Assembly: GCF_020906515.1 (NCBI RefSeq)
Contig: NC_085852.1
Coordinates: 1,302,001-1,366,000 of the forward strand
Direction of reading: 5' to 3'
DNA length: 64,000 bases
DNA from: Vanrija pseudolonga
Taxonomy: Eukaryota; Basidiomycota; Tremellomycetes; Trichosporonales; Trichosporonaceae
Shown here: positions 36,798 to 48,320 of the stretch, piece after piece
Numbering within the stretch: position 1 is the first letter of the stretch
Layout: each line of letters opens with the position of its first letter
Program-made: the position numbers and the translations under genes
Notes under the pieces: generated by a model
What the model was told of the DNA's origin: nothing
The model's database searches: none
Seen by the model: the letters and a program-made list of their open reading frames with translations, nothing else

Positions 36798-39700
36798 TTA
36801 TGTCTGAGTGGCAGCGGCCTCGGCACACGCCTGGAGGAGCACGCCGGGGACGTGTGGAAGAGACTTGGCGACCGTCTCCTGGGCAATGCGGACTAACACA
36901 TCGGGGCTGGAGTGAGCGGTGTTCGCGGGAGAGACAACTTACCTGACGCTTCCATACACTACATCGGCGGTGACGTTGACGTCCTTGAGCTCCTCGGGCC
37001 AGGAGATGAGTGTGCTTGGGCCAAGCTGGACTCTTAGGCGGGCGCGGGCGGACGCAGCGGGTAGCATCAGCGCCGCAGTGCATGTCAGCACGCCGTTCTC
37101 GAGCTTGAAAGTGGCCGGGTAGTAGATCGACAGCAAGTCGAGCTCGCCACGAATGTGTCGAGCGGCGGTCCACAGCTGCCCAACAGCGCGGACGAGGGCG
37201 GATAGGCTGGTGATTTGGTGCGCAGCCATGAGCTCGGCCAAGGCGCTGCGCGTGAGAGCGAGCAGGCCGGCGGTGGCGTCGTTACGTCCGGGGTTGACAA
37301 GGCTCAGCTGTGCGGTCTTGACGTCCTTGCTCTGAACACTGAGCAACAGCTCGCCTGCGAACACCAGCTCGACCTGGGCGCCCATGCGGACCACGCGGAA
37401 CCGGTGGAGCTCCTGCAAACTCTTCCACTCGCGCTCAAGGCGGATCACGTCCGAGGGCATGAACTGGTCGCACATGCTTCGAGCGACCTCTAGCGCAGCG
37501 TTGTGCTGCCCAGCCTCGGACGTGAGCTCAGTCAAGCGAGTCGAAAGCTCCTCGTTCTTGGCGGTCTTGGTCTCCAGTTCTGACCTGAATCGCTCAATCT
37601 CAACACTGTTTGAGGGTTAGCCTCCATTAGGCACAAGAGATCCACGTACTTTTGCTCAACAACAGCAGCCTTGAGATCCGCCAACTCCTCAGGGTCACAA
37701 GCAGCAATCTCGGCAACCTGCGCACGGCGCTTGGCCAGCTCAGCCTCGAGCTCTGCCTTGCGTGCACGGAGGTCGGGTAGCAGGCTGTCGGAGACTTCCT
37801 TGCTTGCAGCGTGGCGCGCCGCGTCAGACTTCATCTCCTCGACAATCTCCCTAAAGTCGGGGAGAATACGCTCCATGAGGCTCTGCTTCCAGTCGTACCA
37901 TTGAGAGCGGGCCCGCAGCTGGGTGTTGGCCTTGAACTCGCGCAGGGTGAACTCGAACAGCTGCCGGTCCTCGTCGTTGGCGCTGAGGTAATCGCGCACG
38001 ACGGCTGGGTTCTCGGCGTCACAGATGGCCTCTGTTGATGCGAGCTCTTCTTTGCCGGTATCGATGTCCGTCCTCATCTTCTGGATCGCCCAGTTGAACA
38101 TGTTGAGCAGGATACCCTCAATGTGGGCCTCGGCAAAGTCGTGGATGGCGTACTCGCGCTCGCCGCCATCTCCACGCCCGAGAACGCCCCGTCCAACGCT
38201 GCTACGACGACGGCGCGGGGCGGCAGGCAGGTCGTCCATGAACTGTGCTCCGACCATTTCCAGGAAAGTGGTCAGCTGAATAGGTGCGGCCTCTTCAGGC
38301 TCAGCGAGCTCATCTTCCTCCGGAAAGGCGGGAGATGGTGTAGGCGGCGGGAAAGTGAAGCCGAAGCCGAACGACTCGCGAACCACAATGCCCTCGGCAG
38401 GCGACTTCAGATGGCGGACTGGAGTACCCATCGACTTGCGAGGCATGCCGAGTGACTGACGACCCGGTGTGCCAGTGTACTGAGGGAGAGGGCGTTCGGG
38501 CTCCGGTGTTGGTGACCGCTCGACCTCCTCTTCGTCTCCCTGCACGTCCTCCTCAGCCACTTCCTCCTCGATGTCTTCCTCAACCGCCTCCTCAGCAAAG
38601 ACATTCGCTGTCGCCTGCTCGTGAGCAGTGTGGAAGTCGCCAGATGTGTCCTCAGTCGAGGCCTCGGCCTCGTCATCCTCCTCTGGGGCGGGTTCGGCCG
38701 CCTGCACAGAGGCGAAAATGTTCTTCACGGGCGACGGGGGCTTCTGTACAACCGTCTTCTTGGCGCTAGGGAAGACAACGTCCTCGTCGTCGCTGTCGGT
38801 GCGGGGTCGTTTCCGGGCGCTGGACGGCGTGGCTGGTGCTGTCTGCGGATGACGGAGCGGGGTAGTCGCTGCCACCTGGGAGGCAGAGGGTGGCACCGAG
38901 CGGGACAGAGATCCCGGGGTAGGGGCAGACGTAAAGTCCAGCTTCTTGGCAACGCTCGCCGCAGTTGCCATGCCAGTCGGTCGTGGCGCTGAGGTGCCTG
39001 GCATTTCTGGGCTGGCACCAAAGATATTGCGCTTTTGGGGAGCGGTAGCGGGGGGTTGAGGTGGCTTCGGAGCCGAAAGCGGGGCTGTGGACGACGGCCC
39101 AGCAGAACCACCGCGAGCGTCCCGGCTCTTCTGAGCAGACGAAGTGGTGGGTCGGGCGAATGACGGAGTGCCACCCGAGCTCTTGCTCGGTGTCCGCTTG
39201 GGCGTGCTGGCGCCTCCAAGAGACTGCCTCGAGCGGGAACTCTTGGCCGGGCTCTTGCTAGTGCTCTGCGCTAATCCCTGGCTGAATGTAGGCTCAGCCG
39301 GGGCAGAGACTGGCGGAGGCGCAAAAGGGTTGGATACTGATGCCTTGAGGGTGGAAGTAGCGACAGGCTTCGGCACCTTGATGGGAGATAACACAGGGTA
39401 AGCGAACGAACCAGCGGATAGGAAGTCGCCGGTGTTGTCATCTGCCGCCGGAGCAGCCGGGGTAGGGGCAAAGATGTTTGTCGACATGTTGTACGTTGCG
39501 GTCCTCTGTCGCAAGATACCACCGCCGACGGTGGTGAGCTCCATTCCGCTGGCATCACCGATGGTGTAGTTGAATGTACCGGTCACGGCGTCGGGGTTTC
39601 TGGTGCCGCCAGTGTCATCGCCAGAAGAGATACTCTCATCTGTACTGCCGTACACGCCACCGTAGACAGCCGTCTCATCCATCTCCATCTCGTCGGCATC

Positions 39701-40885
39701 GTGATCCAAGGCGTAGTCGCCTTCGCCAGGGAGAATCGGGGCTCCCTCGCTAGCTTCTGCGTGCGTGTATCCGATTGACGCGCGGGAGCGCATGGCCGTC
39801 TGTGGGGCGGTTGCTGGCATCGGTCCACCAAGAGCAACGGTAAAGTCCATAGTCTTCTCCTCGTCGTCGCCATTGTCGGTAGCCGGTTCGCTCTCGAGTT
39901 CCATGTCGTCGTCGTCTTCCTCGTCGTCTTCCCACTCCTGCTGCACGATACCCCCGCCAACCATCGTGTCCTCCATGTCCATCTCGCCTTCAGCGTCTTC
40001 GTCTTCTTCCTCGCTGAAGTCGGGGTTGACGTTGTCGTTCACGGCAAACGAGTTCATTGAGTTCGACGTGACCTGAGCCAGGATCTCATCCGAGTCGGCA
40101 GAGATGTCCGACGCCTCGCTCTCCGACTCGAGCTCCATCGACTCCTCACCCTGCCCCTCGCCTTCGCCCTGGAAGTAGATTGCAGGAGGAGGCTGGGATG
40201 CGTATTCGCTGGACAATGACTGGCGGCCCTGCTGCGAGGAGAGCGACGACCGGGCACGACGAGATGGGGATTGCGCCGTCGGCGCCGGGCGGAACGAGGC
40301 AGGTACGCCTAACGACTTGCGCGCAGGCTTCTTCTCAAACATCCTGCGATGTCAGATGGACGTGCATGAGTGCGAGGTAGAACACACCTGACATGGGCGC
40401 TCGGAGCAAAGCTGACTCGTCGCTTGGCGCCCAGGCTCTCGTGCGCGGATGTGACCGGTAAGCTGGCTCTTGGGCCCCTGCTCGAGCTTGCGTCCATGCG
40501 CGAGGGCAGGTCCCCGAAATGGATGGTTTCGGCCTGGGCATCGCTGATGCTGAAGTTGAATTGCGCTGTCGAGTCTTCCGTGACGGAGCCCTTGAGGATG
40601 GACTTGCGGGGTTGCTGGGGCAGTCAGTTACCGCCAACGCTGCAAGGCCTTCCAACTCACCGCAGAACGACGCAGCTTTTGTCCCTCGCTCAAGTTCTCC
40701 CATCCAACGGAGAAGCGCAAGCCTTCACCCCCCATGGATACAGTGGCACGCTTGTGGCCCTTAGTTCGCTGCTCCTGCTTGGTGATTGGAAGAGTGAGGT
40801 TGTCGTCGAAGGTGTTGAGGTTGTGATCGGATAACGTCGCTGCTGCCGATTGTCTGCGCCTCGGGGAGCGTGATGGGATGGACAT
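36798..40885 (-). CDS. SPC7: Kinetochore scaffold Spc7/Spc105/KNL1
   Basis: Five exons encode about 1,300 residues. The N-terminus, across two introns, carries the PP1-docking motifs in the usual order: RKSILKGS (SILK) and KRRVSFAP (RVSF). A long acidic, disordered region follows with MELT-like repeats: MEDTMVGGGI, MDFTVALGG, MEMDETAVYGG and MELTTVGGGIL, the sites phosphorylated by Mps1 to recruit Bub3-Bub1. After a Pro/Ser-rich linker, the Spc7 domain starts at LTTFLEMVGAQFMDDL and is followed by a coiled coil (ELEAELAKRRAQVAEIAA to ELSTRLTELTSE). The C-terminal RWD region that binds Mis12 includes EWKSLQELHRFRVVRMG and LDLLSIYYPATFKLENG. The ATG at 40885 starts a basic stretch MSIPSRSPRRRQS. 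Confidence 0.92.
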
Positions 40886-41326
40886 GATCAGAGTGCCCCT
40901 ATGGCGTTGTTGCGCCCCGTCGGTGTCGGTGAAGTGAGGGGGGTGCGAGAAACAGGCGCCGTGATGGCCAATGTGAGTGGTTTGAACAAGTCGAGTGGTT
41001 GCTGTTTGTTTAGTGACTGATTTGTTGTTTTGACCTTTGTGGTGGTGGTGTGTTTGGGTGGCGCGGTGACAGCGGGTGATCGGGGTGGCATTTGATTCCG
41101 CACCACAAACCAAGATTACGTAACATCCGGTTGAGTCACGTGATAAAATGAACTGGCTCGGCTGCACTGTCGGGTGACACTTGTCACAGTGAGAGAGCCC
41201 CGCCCAGCGAGCGAGCGAGCGAGTGACCCAACGAGTGAACCAGCCAGGCCAGCCAGCCAACAGCCCCGCCGTCCCTCCCTCACCAGCGGCCATCACTATC
41301 CATCCTCTCTCCTCCCATCCATCGAC
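40886..41326. promoter_or_regulatory. Divergent promoter region, SPC7 / CDK8
   Basis: This 441-bp gap separates divergent starts. A GCGA tandem repeat lies at about 41206-41223, followed by a CCAGCCAG-type repeat at 41242-41260 in the CDK8 leader. A TCACGTGA palindrome (E-box core CACGTG) is at 41136-41143. No gene is visible. Confidence 0.5.
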
Positions 41327-43098
41327 ATGACGACGCTGGCCACCCCACGGCCAACAAGCATGGTCGACCCCATGCACGCCTACAGGGCGAAACGGGACAG
41401 GGAGCGAAGAACGTAGGTCACACGCAGGCGGGCAGCTCCCAAAAGTGGAGGGAGTGCACCCCGCGCCAGAATGGTACAGTGGGCACTCGGCTGACACCAA
41501 GCAGCGTCCTCAAGGCATACAAGATTCTCGGCTTCATCTCTTCAGGTGGGTAGCAGCCTTGGCATAGTATTGCCCAACAGATCAGAGCTCACCACAATGC
41601 AGGGACGTATGGACGAGTGTACAAGGCTGTTCTCCTCCCGCCCCCGAAAGCGACGGGCAAGAGTGCGCTCTCGGCGAGCTCGCGGTCTGCCCTCGGCGTT
41701 GGGGGGTCCAAGTCGCCCTCGGCCACACCAGGCCTGGCCGACGAACCGCTGAATAATCCCGAGCTGTGCATGCGCCCTGGCGATATGCCAGCCAAAGAGG
41801 GGGACGTGTTTGCGATCAAGAAGTTCAAGCCCGATAAGGAGGGCGATCAGCAGACGTATGCTGGCATCAGTCAGAGTGGAGCGCGTGAGATCATGGTGAG
41901 TGTGCAGGGGTCTGGAGGACAGCTGCTGACGACTCCAGTTGAATCGCGAGCTGCGGCATCGTAACCTGGTTGCGCTTCGCGAGGTGATTCTCGAAGACAA
42001 GGCAATCTACATGGTCTTCGAGTATGCGGAGCACGATTTCTTGGTGGGTGTGGGCGTGGTGTGGGCTGGGGCGCTGTGAGTCGTGCTGACTGGACTAGCA
42101 AATTATCCACCACCACTCGCAGACATTGAGAACCCCCATCCCAGCGCCAACTCTCCGCCGCCTGCTGCACCAACTGCTCTGTGGACTCCACTTCCTCCAC
42201 TCGTCGTTTGTGCTCCACCGTGACTTGAAGCCGGCCAATATTCTTGTCACCTCGGACGGTGTGGTCAAGATTGGTGACTTGGGTCTTGCACGTCTATGGC
42301 ATAAGCCATTGGCTCAGGGTGGTCTGTATGGAGGCGACAAGGTCGTCGTGACCATCTGGTACCGTGCTCCGGAGCTCATCCTGGGCTCGAAACACTACAC
42401 GGCTGCAGTTGGTGAGTTGTGCCTCGTCCTCCCTACAGGACTGACTAACTCCCCAGACCTCTGGGCCGTGGGCTGCATCTACGCCGAACTGTTATCCCTC
42501 CGCCCCATCTTCAAGGGCGAGGAGGCCAAGCTCGACAGCAAGAAGTCGCTACCATTCCAGAGGGACCAGATGGCCAAGATCTGTGACGTCTTGGGCCCTG
42601 TCAAGCGTGAGTGACCCAGCAAGGAGACTCCTGCTCACCCCAATAGCGGAGCACTGGCCAGGAATTCTCCACATGCCAGAGCACAAGACGTATCTGTCTC
42701 AAGGTCCATACCCGACGGGCAACCCCCTGCCAACGTGGTACGGCAGCAGATCGGGCAGCAGCAACGGGTACGACCTGCTGTCCAAGCTGTTCGAGTGGGA
42801 CCCAGCCAAGCGGATCACGGCGCGCGAGGCGCTTGTGCACCCGTGGTTCCAGGAGGACGGGGGGTGTGGCACATCGAGCGTGTTCGAGGGCAGCACGATC
42901 ACGTACCCCCAGCGCCGGGTCACGCACGAGGACAATGGCGACGCGAAGATGGGAAGGTGGGTTAGAATGCTCCGCCTATGCTGACTTGCCAGTCTGCCGC
43001 CTTCGCTCGCCGGTGGCCGTCTACCCAGCAGCAGCAACTTCCGCCCTGCCACAGGGGCGAGCCAACTGGCGGCCAACAAGCGAGCCAAGCTTCGGTAG
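41327..43098 (+). CDS. SSN3: Mediator kinase CDK8 (Ssn3/Srb10)
   Basis: Nine or so exons encode about 440 residues. The glycine loop is [14 protein letters not shown]; a 55-residue Ser/Ala/Pro-rich insertion separates it from [12 protein letters not shown] with the catalytic Lys. The cyclin-binding helix is [12 protein letters not shown], the CDK8-type variant of PSTAIRE. Catalytic loop [13 protein letters not shown] in place of DFG ([11 protein letters not shown]), the [15 protein letters not shown] segment and PLPTWYG follow. The C-terminus ends in a basic NKRAKLR. With cyclin C, Med12 and Med13 it forms the Mediator kinase module in the nucleus. Confidence 0.94.
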
Positions 43099-43396
43099 CC
43101 GCCGGCTTCCAGCTGCATACTGTCTCCAATCATTTGTACCACCTGGAGAGCCCTATTGTTGTAACTGTTTCCCTAGCCCTTAAGCATTGTACGGCGGTCT
43201 ATGCATGTGGTAGCATTGGCATGGGCACCATGTTGTGACACTTGTCGCAGCTCCTACTGGTGGGGCGGCGCCACGGGGTCATAACGCCGTTTAGTCCCGC
43301 TCGGAGTGGTCGGTTGTGGGTGCGGGTTGCACCAGGCTGGTGTTAACGACGAGCTCATCTCGTCTGTTGACGACCAAGCACCACTCCCACAACACA

Positions 43397-44308
43397 ATGT
43401 CGCTTCTCCGCACCTCGTTCCGCGCGGCCCGCCCCGCCGTCCGCGCGTTCAGCTCGACCGCCCCGGCCGCAGAGCGCTGGTCAACGCAGCACGTGCAGCC
43501 TGCCGACGTGGTGGCCGGCAAGGCCTCGGGCCTAGTAACGGTCCACGAGAGCGCGCGCGACATTACCGCCGACGTCGTGTCGGACGCGCCGCAGGAGCTG
43601 AGGCACCGCGGCGTGCGCATCTACAAGCCCACCAAGAACACGATGCAGTCGGGCAAGGGCAAGACCAAGGTCTGGCGCATCGACTGGGACACGCTCCAGG
43701 GCGCCGGGCGCTGGACCAACCCCCTCATGGGGTGGCAGTCGTCGGCAGACTACATGCAGGGCACGAGCCTCGTGTTCCGGACGCAGGAGGACGCCGTGCG
43801 CTTTGTGAGTTCGCCGAAGGAGCGAGCGGAGCGAGCGAGCGAGGCGTGGGTTGGAGTCGGAGGGACTGGCTTGGCGTGATGCCCCGCGCTGGGCTCTCAT
43901 CTCGCCTGCTCTGCCCAACCCGCCTGCTCTCGTTCGCTCGCGCAGCGCAGAGATCTCTGTGACAATGCTGACGCCTGTTTTCCTTGTCTCTCGACCGGTA
44001 TCGCCTCATCACATCTCACATTGGACCTTTCCGATGGCTTGCGACCCGTCCCATCACTCCCATGGCCCCCGGCATGCCCCTTCGCTCCACCGCTTGCCGT
44101 CCTCCCCGCTCCGCACGCTCGCTGCACTCGCGCACTCCTACCCGCTGTCGCTCATGCTCGCTCCGCTCGCATTCGCTGCACTTAGGCCGAGCGCCAGGGC
44201 TGGGAGTACTGGATCCAGGAGCCCAAGGCCCCTCGCATCCCCCCCAAGAACTACGCCGACAACTACATCCACGTCCCTGGACCTCTGCGTATCTGCCACA
44301 CCAAGTGA
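43397..44308 (+). CDS. NDUFS4: NADH:ubiquinone oxidoreductase 18/21-kDa subunit (NDUFS4)
   Basis: Two exons (43397-43804 and 44186-44308) encode 176 residues. The N-terminus MSLLRTSFRAARPAVRAFSS is a mitochondrial presequence. The NDUFS4 core follows: VRIYKPTKNTMQSGKGKTKVW, the W-x-x-P-L-M-G-W-x-S-S-x-D segment (RWTNPLMGWQSSADYMQG), then, after the intron, WEYWIQEPKAPRIPPKNYAD and the end PLRICHTK. It is an accessory subunit of complex I on the matrix arm. The 381-nt intron is roughly ten times the local norm and carries complementary ends. Confidence 0.95.
43805..44185 (+). other. Long intron of NDUFS4 with complementary ends
   Basis: This 381-nt intron begins GTGAGT and ends CTTAG. A 15-nt block near its 5' end (43822-43836, GCGAGCGGAGCGAGC) is exactly complementary to 44156-44170 near the 3' end. 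Pairing would loop out about 320 nt and bring the splice sites near each other. Confidence 0.7.
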
Positions 44309-44421
44309 GCGTGGAGTAGGACGGGACGGCGTGAGGCGAGCCACGCGCAATGTTAGAAGGGTTGTTCAGATGCATTCATTCGGATAGGAAGGGAAGGCAT
44401 ATGTGTATACTCTAGATCTAC

Positions 44422-46871
44422 CTACTGCTTCAGCTCGCCTCGCTGTACGCGCACAGCGGCAGCCTCATACGCCTCGGCGACACGGTCAAAGTCGCTCAGC
44501 TCGTTCCACACCTGCGCGCTCAGGCGCGTCCAGTACTTGCCGTCGTGGACGTAGAGCGCCGCCCAGCAGTTGTGGTTCTGGAACTCCTCCCACACGATCG
44601 TCTTCAGGCGCCCGTCCTCACCCGGCACAGCGGGAGGGAGATTGGGCAGCTCGATGTTGACCATCGCGGCGGTCAGTTCGCCCGCGTCGTTCTCCATAAA
44701 GGTCGTGCCCCAGCGCTTCGCGAGGCGCTTGCCGCCACTGCGGTGTCAGTTGGAAGCCAGCTCGTCGACACAACTCACGCAACGGCAAGCGAGTGGTTGT
44801 GCGCAATGATACGGTCTTCGCCGCCAATCTTCTTGCGGAACGCCACCGTATCGGCCACTGTGACGACCGGAGAGAAATCGAGCGTTCCGTTCCACGCGAA
44901 CTGTGGTGTGAGCAGGTGAAGGGCCTGAGAGAGGAGCTCATCTGGCACTCACCTGGTTGACAAAGTTCCACGGGTGAACATGACCCGTGGTGGTAGGATA
45001 CCGCTCCGACTCGTAGTAGTGTCCGGTGGGGTAAGACGAGCGGATGAGGCGCTGGTTGCGCTTCGGGACGTAGAGGATGGCCGTGGAGCGTTGGCTGAGG
45101 CGTAAGCGGGTTGCAGCATCGTACATAACCCATCCACGCACCTCATGAGCCACTTGTGGCAGTTGGACACCCAGAAGTCGGGGTCGGCTTTCTTGAGGTC
45201 GACATGGTGCTGGCCGATCGAGTGCGCGGCGTCGACAAGCGACAGGACATCATACTCACGTGCGAGCGAGACGACCTGTTCCCAGGGGTAGACGACACTG
45301 GGATCAGCTCACGCAAGCAGGTATAACTCACCCAGGGTTGGAGGCAATGCTGTCAATTACGACCATGCGCACACGTTCCTTGCCGTCGACGGCCACAGGC
45401 TTCGGAACAGAGTCGCCACGCGGGGCCTTGGCCTTCTGGTTGTACTTCTTGAACACAGCCTCAGTCTTTGCAACGATCTCGGCATGTGTCGTGGGGAAGG
45501 TGAGCTCGATGACCTCGAGGCGGAGCTGAGGGTTCCGGTCACACGTGTACTTGGCGGTCTGAGAGACGGCATCGTACGTCGTGGCATACACGACGAGAAT
45601 GTCGCCTTCAACCCAGTCAGTGTTGGAGATGACGGTATTGACACCGTGGGTGGCATTCGGCACCAACACCACGTCGTCGACGTCGGCGTTGATGATGGGA
45701 GCGACGGCCGCGCGCGACTTGGCGATCCTGTCCTCGACTTCGAGACGGATAAAGATGTCGGGGCTGCTCTCAATGTAGTCGCACAGCTTCTTGCGCGCGT
45801 CGCGGACATCGTTGGGCGTGGAGCCGTACGAACCTGGGGCTTAGCTTCGGTCGCAACTCAACGATCAGCTCAACCTACCGTGGTTCAAGTTGACATCTGA
45901 GGTGTTAGCTGACTTCCCGGTCATTACAAAGCAGCTCACATCCGGGCCTGAATGACCACTCCTTGAGGATACTGTGTCCAAAGTCGGGGAACCCAGGCAT
46001 CGTCTTGCCCACGATTCCCTCGGCGTCGGCAGCGGAGAACGCGCCACCCGCGACCGCGGCACCGCCAGCAACAGCGCCGCCAGCTGCGATCTGCGAGCGC
46101 GCCGCGTCGACATCGGCATACTCGTCGCCGAGGGTCGTCCACACATGAGCCTTGTCGCGGAGGAAGGCCTCGATACTGGAGGCTGGTCAGCTCGATTACA
46201 AGTACGGGAGCTGCTCACTTCCAGATAGCAGGTTCAACACGCTCGAGAGGAGCGTTCCAGACATAGACCCAAGCCGAGGCCTTACCCCACGAGGACGCAT
46301 CCGAGGACCGTGCAGAGGCTCGCTGCTCGGGACGTGCGAGCACTGGCGGGAGGTCGGCGAGCGTGCGGGGGTTGGTGAGGGTGTGGAGAAGGACCTGGAC
46401 GCGCTTGTATTCCTGTGGTGGTTAGAAAGGATACGAAGATGGACGGTGATAACGTACCGATCCCTCGAACACGTCGAGGAGCTCAATGTCCTTGCGCGTC
46501 AAGCCCGACACGACGGTGCCGCGGGTCCAGCGGTCATCGGCACTGAGCTCACTGGCGGGTCAGCGTCATCCATGACTCCTACTCACTTTGCATCGGCGCC
46601 GAGCAGCTTCTTCAGGCCCTGCTCGTCAATAATAGTGGGGTAGTCTTCGCCCTTGACATGGTGCCGGGTGTATCCCTGCCGTCAGCGACGTAGCCGTCAT
46701 CACACCTCACATCCAGCACGGCGTCCTGGAACTTGAGATCGCTTGCATCGCGACCGAGCACACGCGCAAGGATGGCGGGGACAAGGAGGGTGCCGTAGCA
46801 GAACACTGCGGTCAGCACTGTTGCAGCGTGCGGCACTCACGATCGAACGACTCGGGGCTATCGGACGGCAT
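44422..46871 (-). CDS. Fusion of AIG2/gamma-glutamylcyclotransferase-like domain with PLP enzyme of the EGT2/cysteine-desulfhydrase type
   Basis: At least eleven exons form one open frame of about 670 residues. The N-terminal part starts MPSDSPESFDLFCYGTLLVP and contains the AIG2/GGCT hallmarks: the Y-G-T-L loop, GEDYPTIIDEQ, and LLDVFEGSEYKRVQV with the conserved Glu. It ends near AWVYVWNAPLERVEPAIW and FLRDKAHVW. An Ala/Gly linker (GGAVAGGAAVAGGAFSAA) runs without a stop or intron into a class V aminotransferase-fold domain: FPDFGHSILKEWSFRPGYVN, then LNHGSYGSTPNDVRD, DDVVLVPNATHGVNTVI, LVDAAHSIGQHHVDL and the PLP lysine in SNCHKWLM. The second half resembles fungal EGT2 (hercynylcysteine sulfoxide lyase) and related cysteine lyases. 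Together the parts could release and break down cysteine from gamma-glutamyl compounds. Activity is inferred only. Confidence 0.85.
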
Positions 46872-47756
46872 GGTTCTGGTGTCAGTCAGAGTCCGGCAGC
46901 GCGACGTACAGATCTAGGTGTAGTGTTTGTTCAGTTTGGGAGGGCAGACGTCGAGATGGCAGCCTCATCGACTGTGATAATATAGGCGGCGGCGTGGAGT
47001 GGGGGACGACTGTGGATGGTACCTGTCGGTGTGATGCCGACTCGGCCTGGTGCGATGTCGGTTACGCGGCAGGGTCAGCGGTCGGTCACTGCGGGCTCTG
47101 CTGGGCTGCTGCAGCGTTGTCGGGTTGCCGAGACTGCTGTGATTACCAACAACAGTCGAGGGGTTGACGGGGTCGAGGCACGTCGGCTGTGAGATTGCGA
47201 ATGTGAGCAGGAGTCGAGGCGGCGCGCATCCAACACACTCAACCAGTCCCACCGCAGATAACCCGCCGATCCGCCGGACCTGTCGCCTCCACCACAAGCA
47301 CACGGCGATACCCGACACGGCTACCCGCCGAATATACAATGCCAACCTCCCCTCCACTCTCTCCACACAATCCATCTCTTGCTCGCTGTCACCTGCTCCA
47401 CTTTTATCGCCTTTGACCGACGGAGACGGCCCGGAGCGGGTGATGCATGCTCCGTCTGGGGCAGACAGAGGCTCAAAGGACGGCTTTAACGTGCCAACGT
47501 TCTCGACTCTGTCCTCGTCATGTTCTCGACTGATCGGGCCGATCGACTCACGGAGTGACCGTTGACGGAACCAAATTCACGTGGACAGACGGACCGTATA
47601 CAACGCAATGTTGACAATCTTGGCGATAATTTCACGGTCCACCATCTCACGTCCATCTCACGACTTCGGCACGAACGCCGGCAGCACGACATCTCTGCCT
47701 CCCTCAGACGGCTCACGACTCAACTACGATCAGCACGACCGACCCACTCCGCATCC
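46872..47756. promoter_or_regulatory. Divergent intergenic region upstream of the fusion gene and the conserved unknown
   Basis: This 885-bp gap lies between divergent starts. It holds short A/C-rich leaders but no clear TATA element and no recognisable gene. Confidence 0.4.
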
Positions 47757-48320
47757 ATGTCACGCAAGACGGCCGCCGGCCGCACCCTCGTCCAAATGGA
47801 CCCCGACGAGATCTACTTCACGCACGCGCGCATCCGGCCAGTCTTCACGGGCTGCAACAAGCGCATCGAGGAGACGCTCGAGGAGATCCTCTCAGGCCAG
47901 ACCAAGATCGAGGACGTGCCGTACATCACCGTGATTGAGAACTTTGAGACGCCCGCTCCGGCACCGGCGGGCGGCTCGTCAAAGGGCAAGAAGGGCCGCC
48001 GAGGGGACAGCGACGACGAGGAGGAGGAGCGCGGCGGCAAGCGCAAGGGACGCGGCAAGGCCGCACCAGCAGCAGCGAGCGCACCACCCGCGCCGTACTA
48101 CTTCTCGCTCAACAACCGCCGGTTATACCTCTTCAAGACGCTCAAGGCGATGGGCAAGATCGATACGATCGCCGTGCAGGTCAAGCCGGCGCTCGAGCGC
48201 GAGCGGACAAAGTACACGCGCGAGCGGTGTGTCCTGCGGGCCAAGATCATGGGCGCGGGGGAGAAGCGCGTAGGCGAGGGGGAAGGGGAAGAGGAGGACG
48301 GCGAGGAGGAGGAGCGGTGA
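47757..48320 (+). CDS. Conserved eukaryotic protein of unknown function with SLNNRRLY motif
   Basis: A single exon encodes 187 residues. Two conserved blocks, PDEIYFTHARIRPVFTGC with LEEILSGQTKIEDVPYITVI and YYFSLNNRRLYLFKTLKAMG with IAVQVKPA, are separated by about 65 residues of low complexity (Gly, Lys, Arg, acidic). I have seen the I/Y-F-T-H-x-R-I-x-P and S-L-N/D-N-R-R-L pair in proteins of algae, oomycetes and other protists, where no function is known to me. The C-terminus is a Gly/Glu run (GEGEGEEEDGEEEER). No transmembrane helix or targeting peptide is visible. Confidence 0.75.
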   Translation: MSRKTAAGRTLVQMDPDEIYFTHARIRPVFTGCNKRIEETLEEILSGQTKIEDVPYITVIENFETPAPAPAGGSSKGKKGRRGDSDDEEEERGGKRKGRGKAAPAAASAPPAPYYFSLNNRRLYLFKTLKAMGKIDTIAVQVKPALERERTKYTRERCVLRAKIMGAGEKRVGEGEGEEEDGEEEER

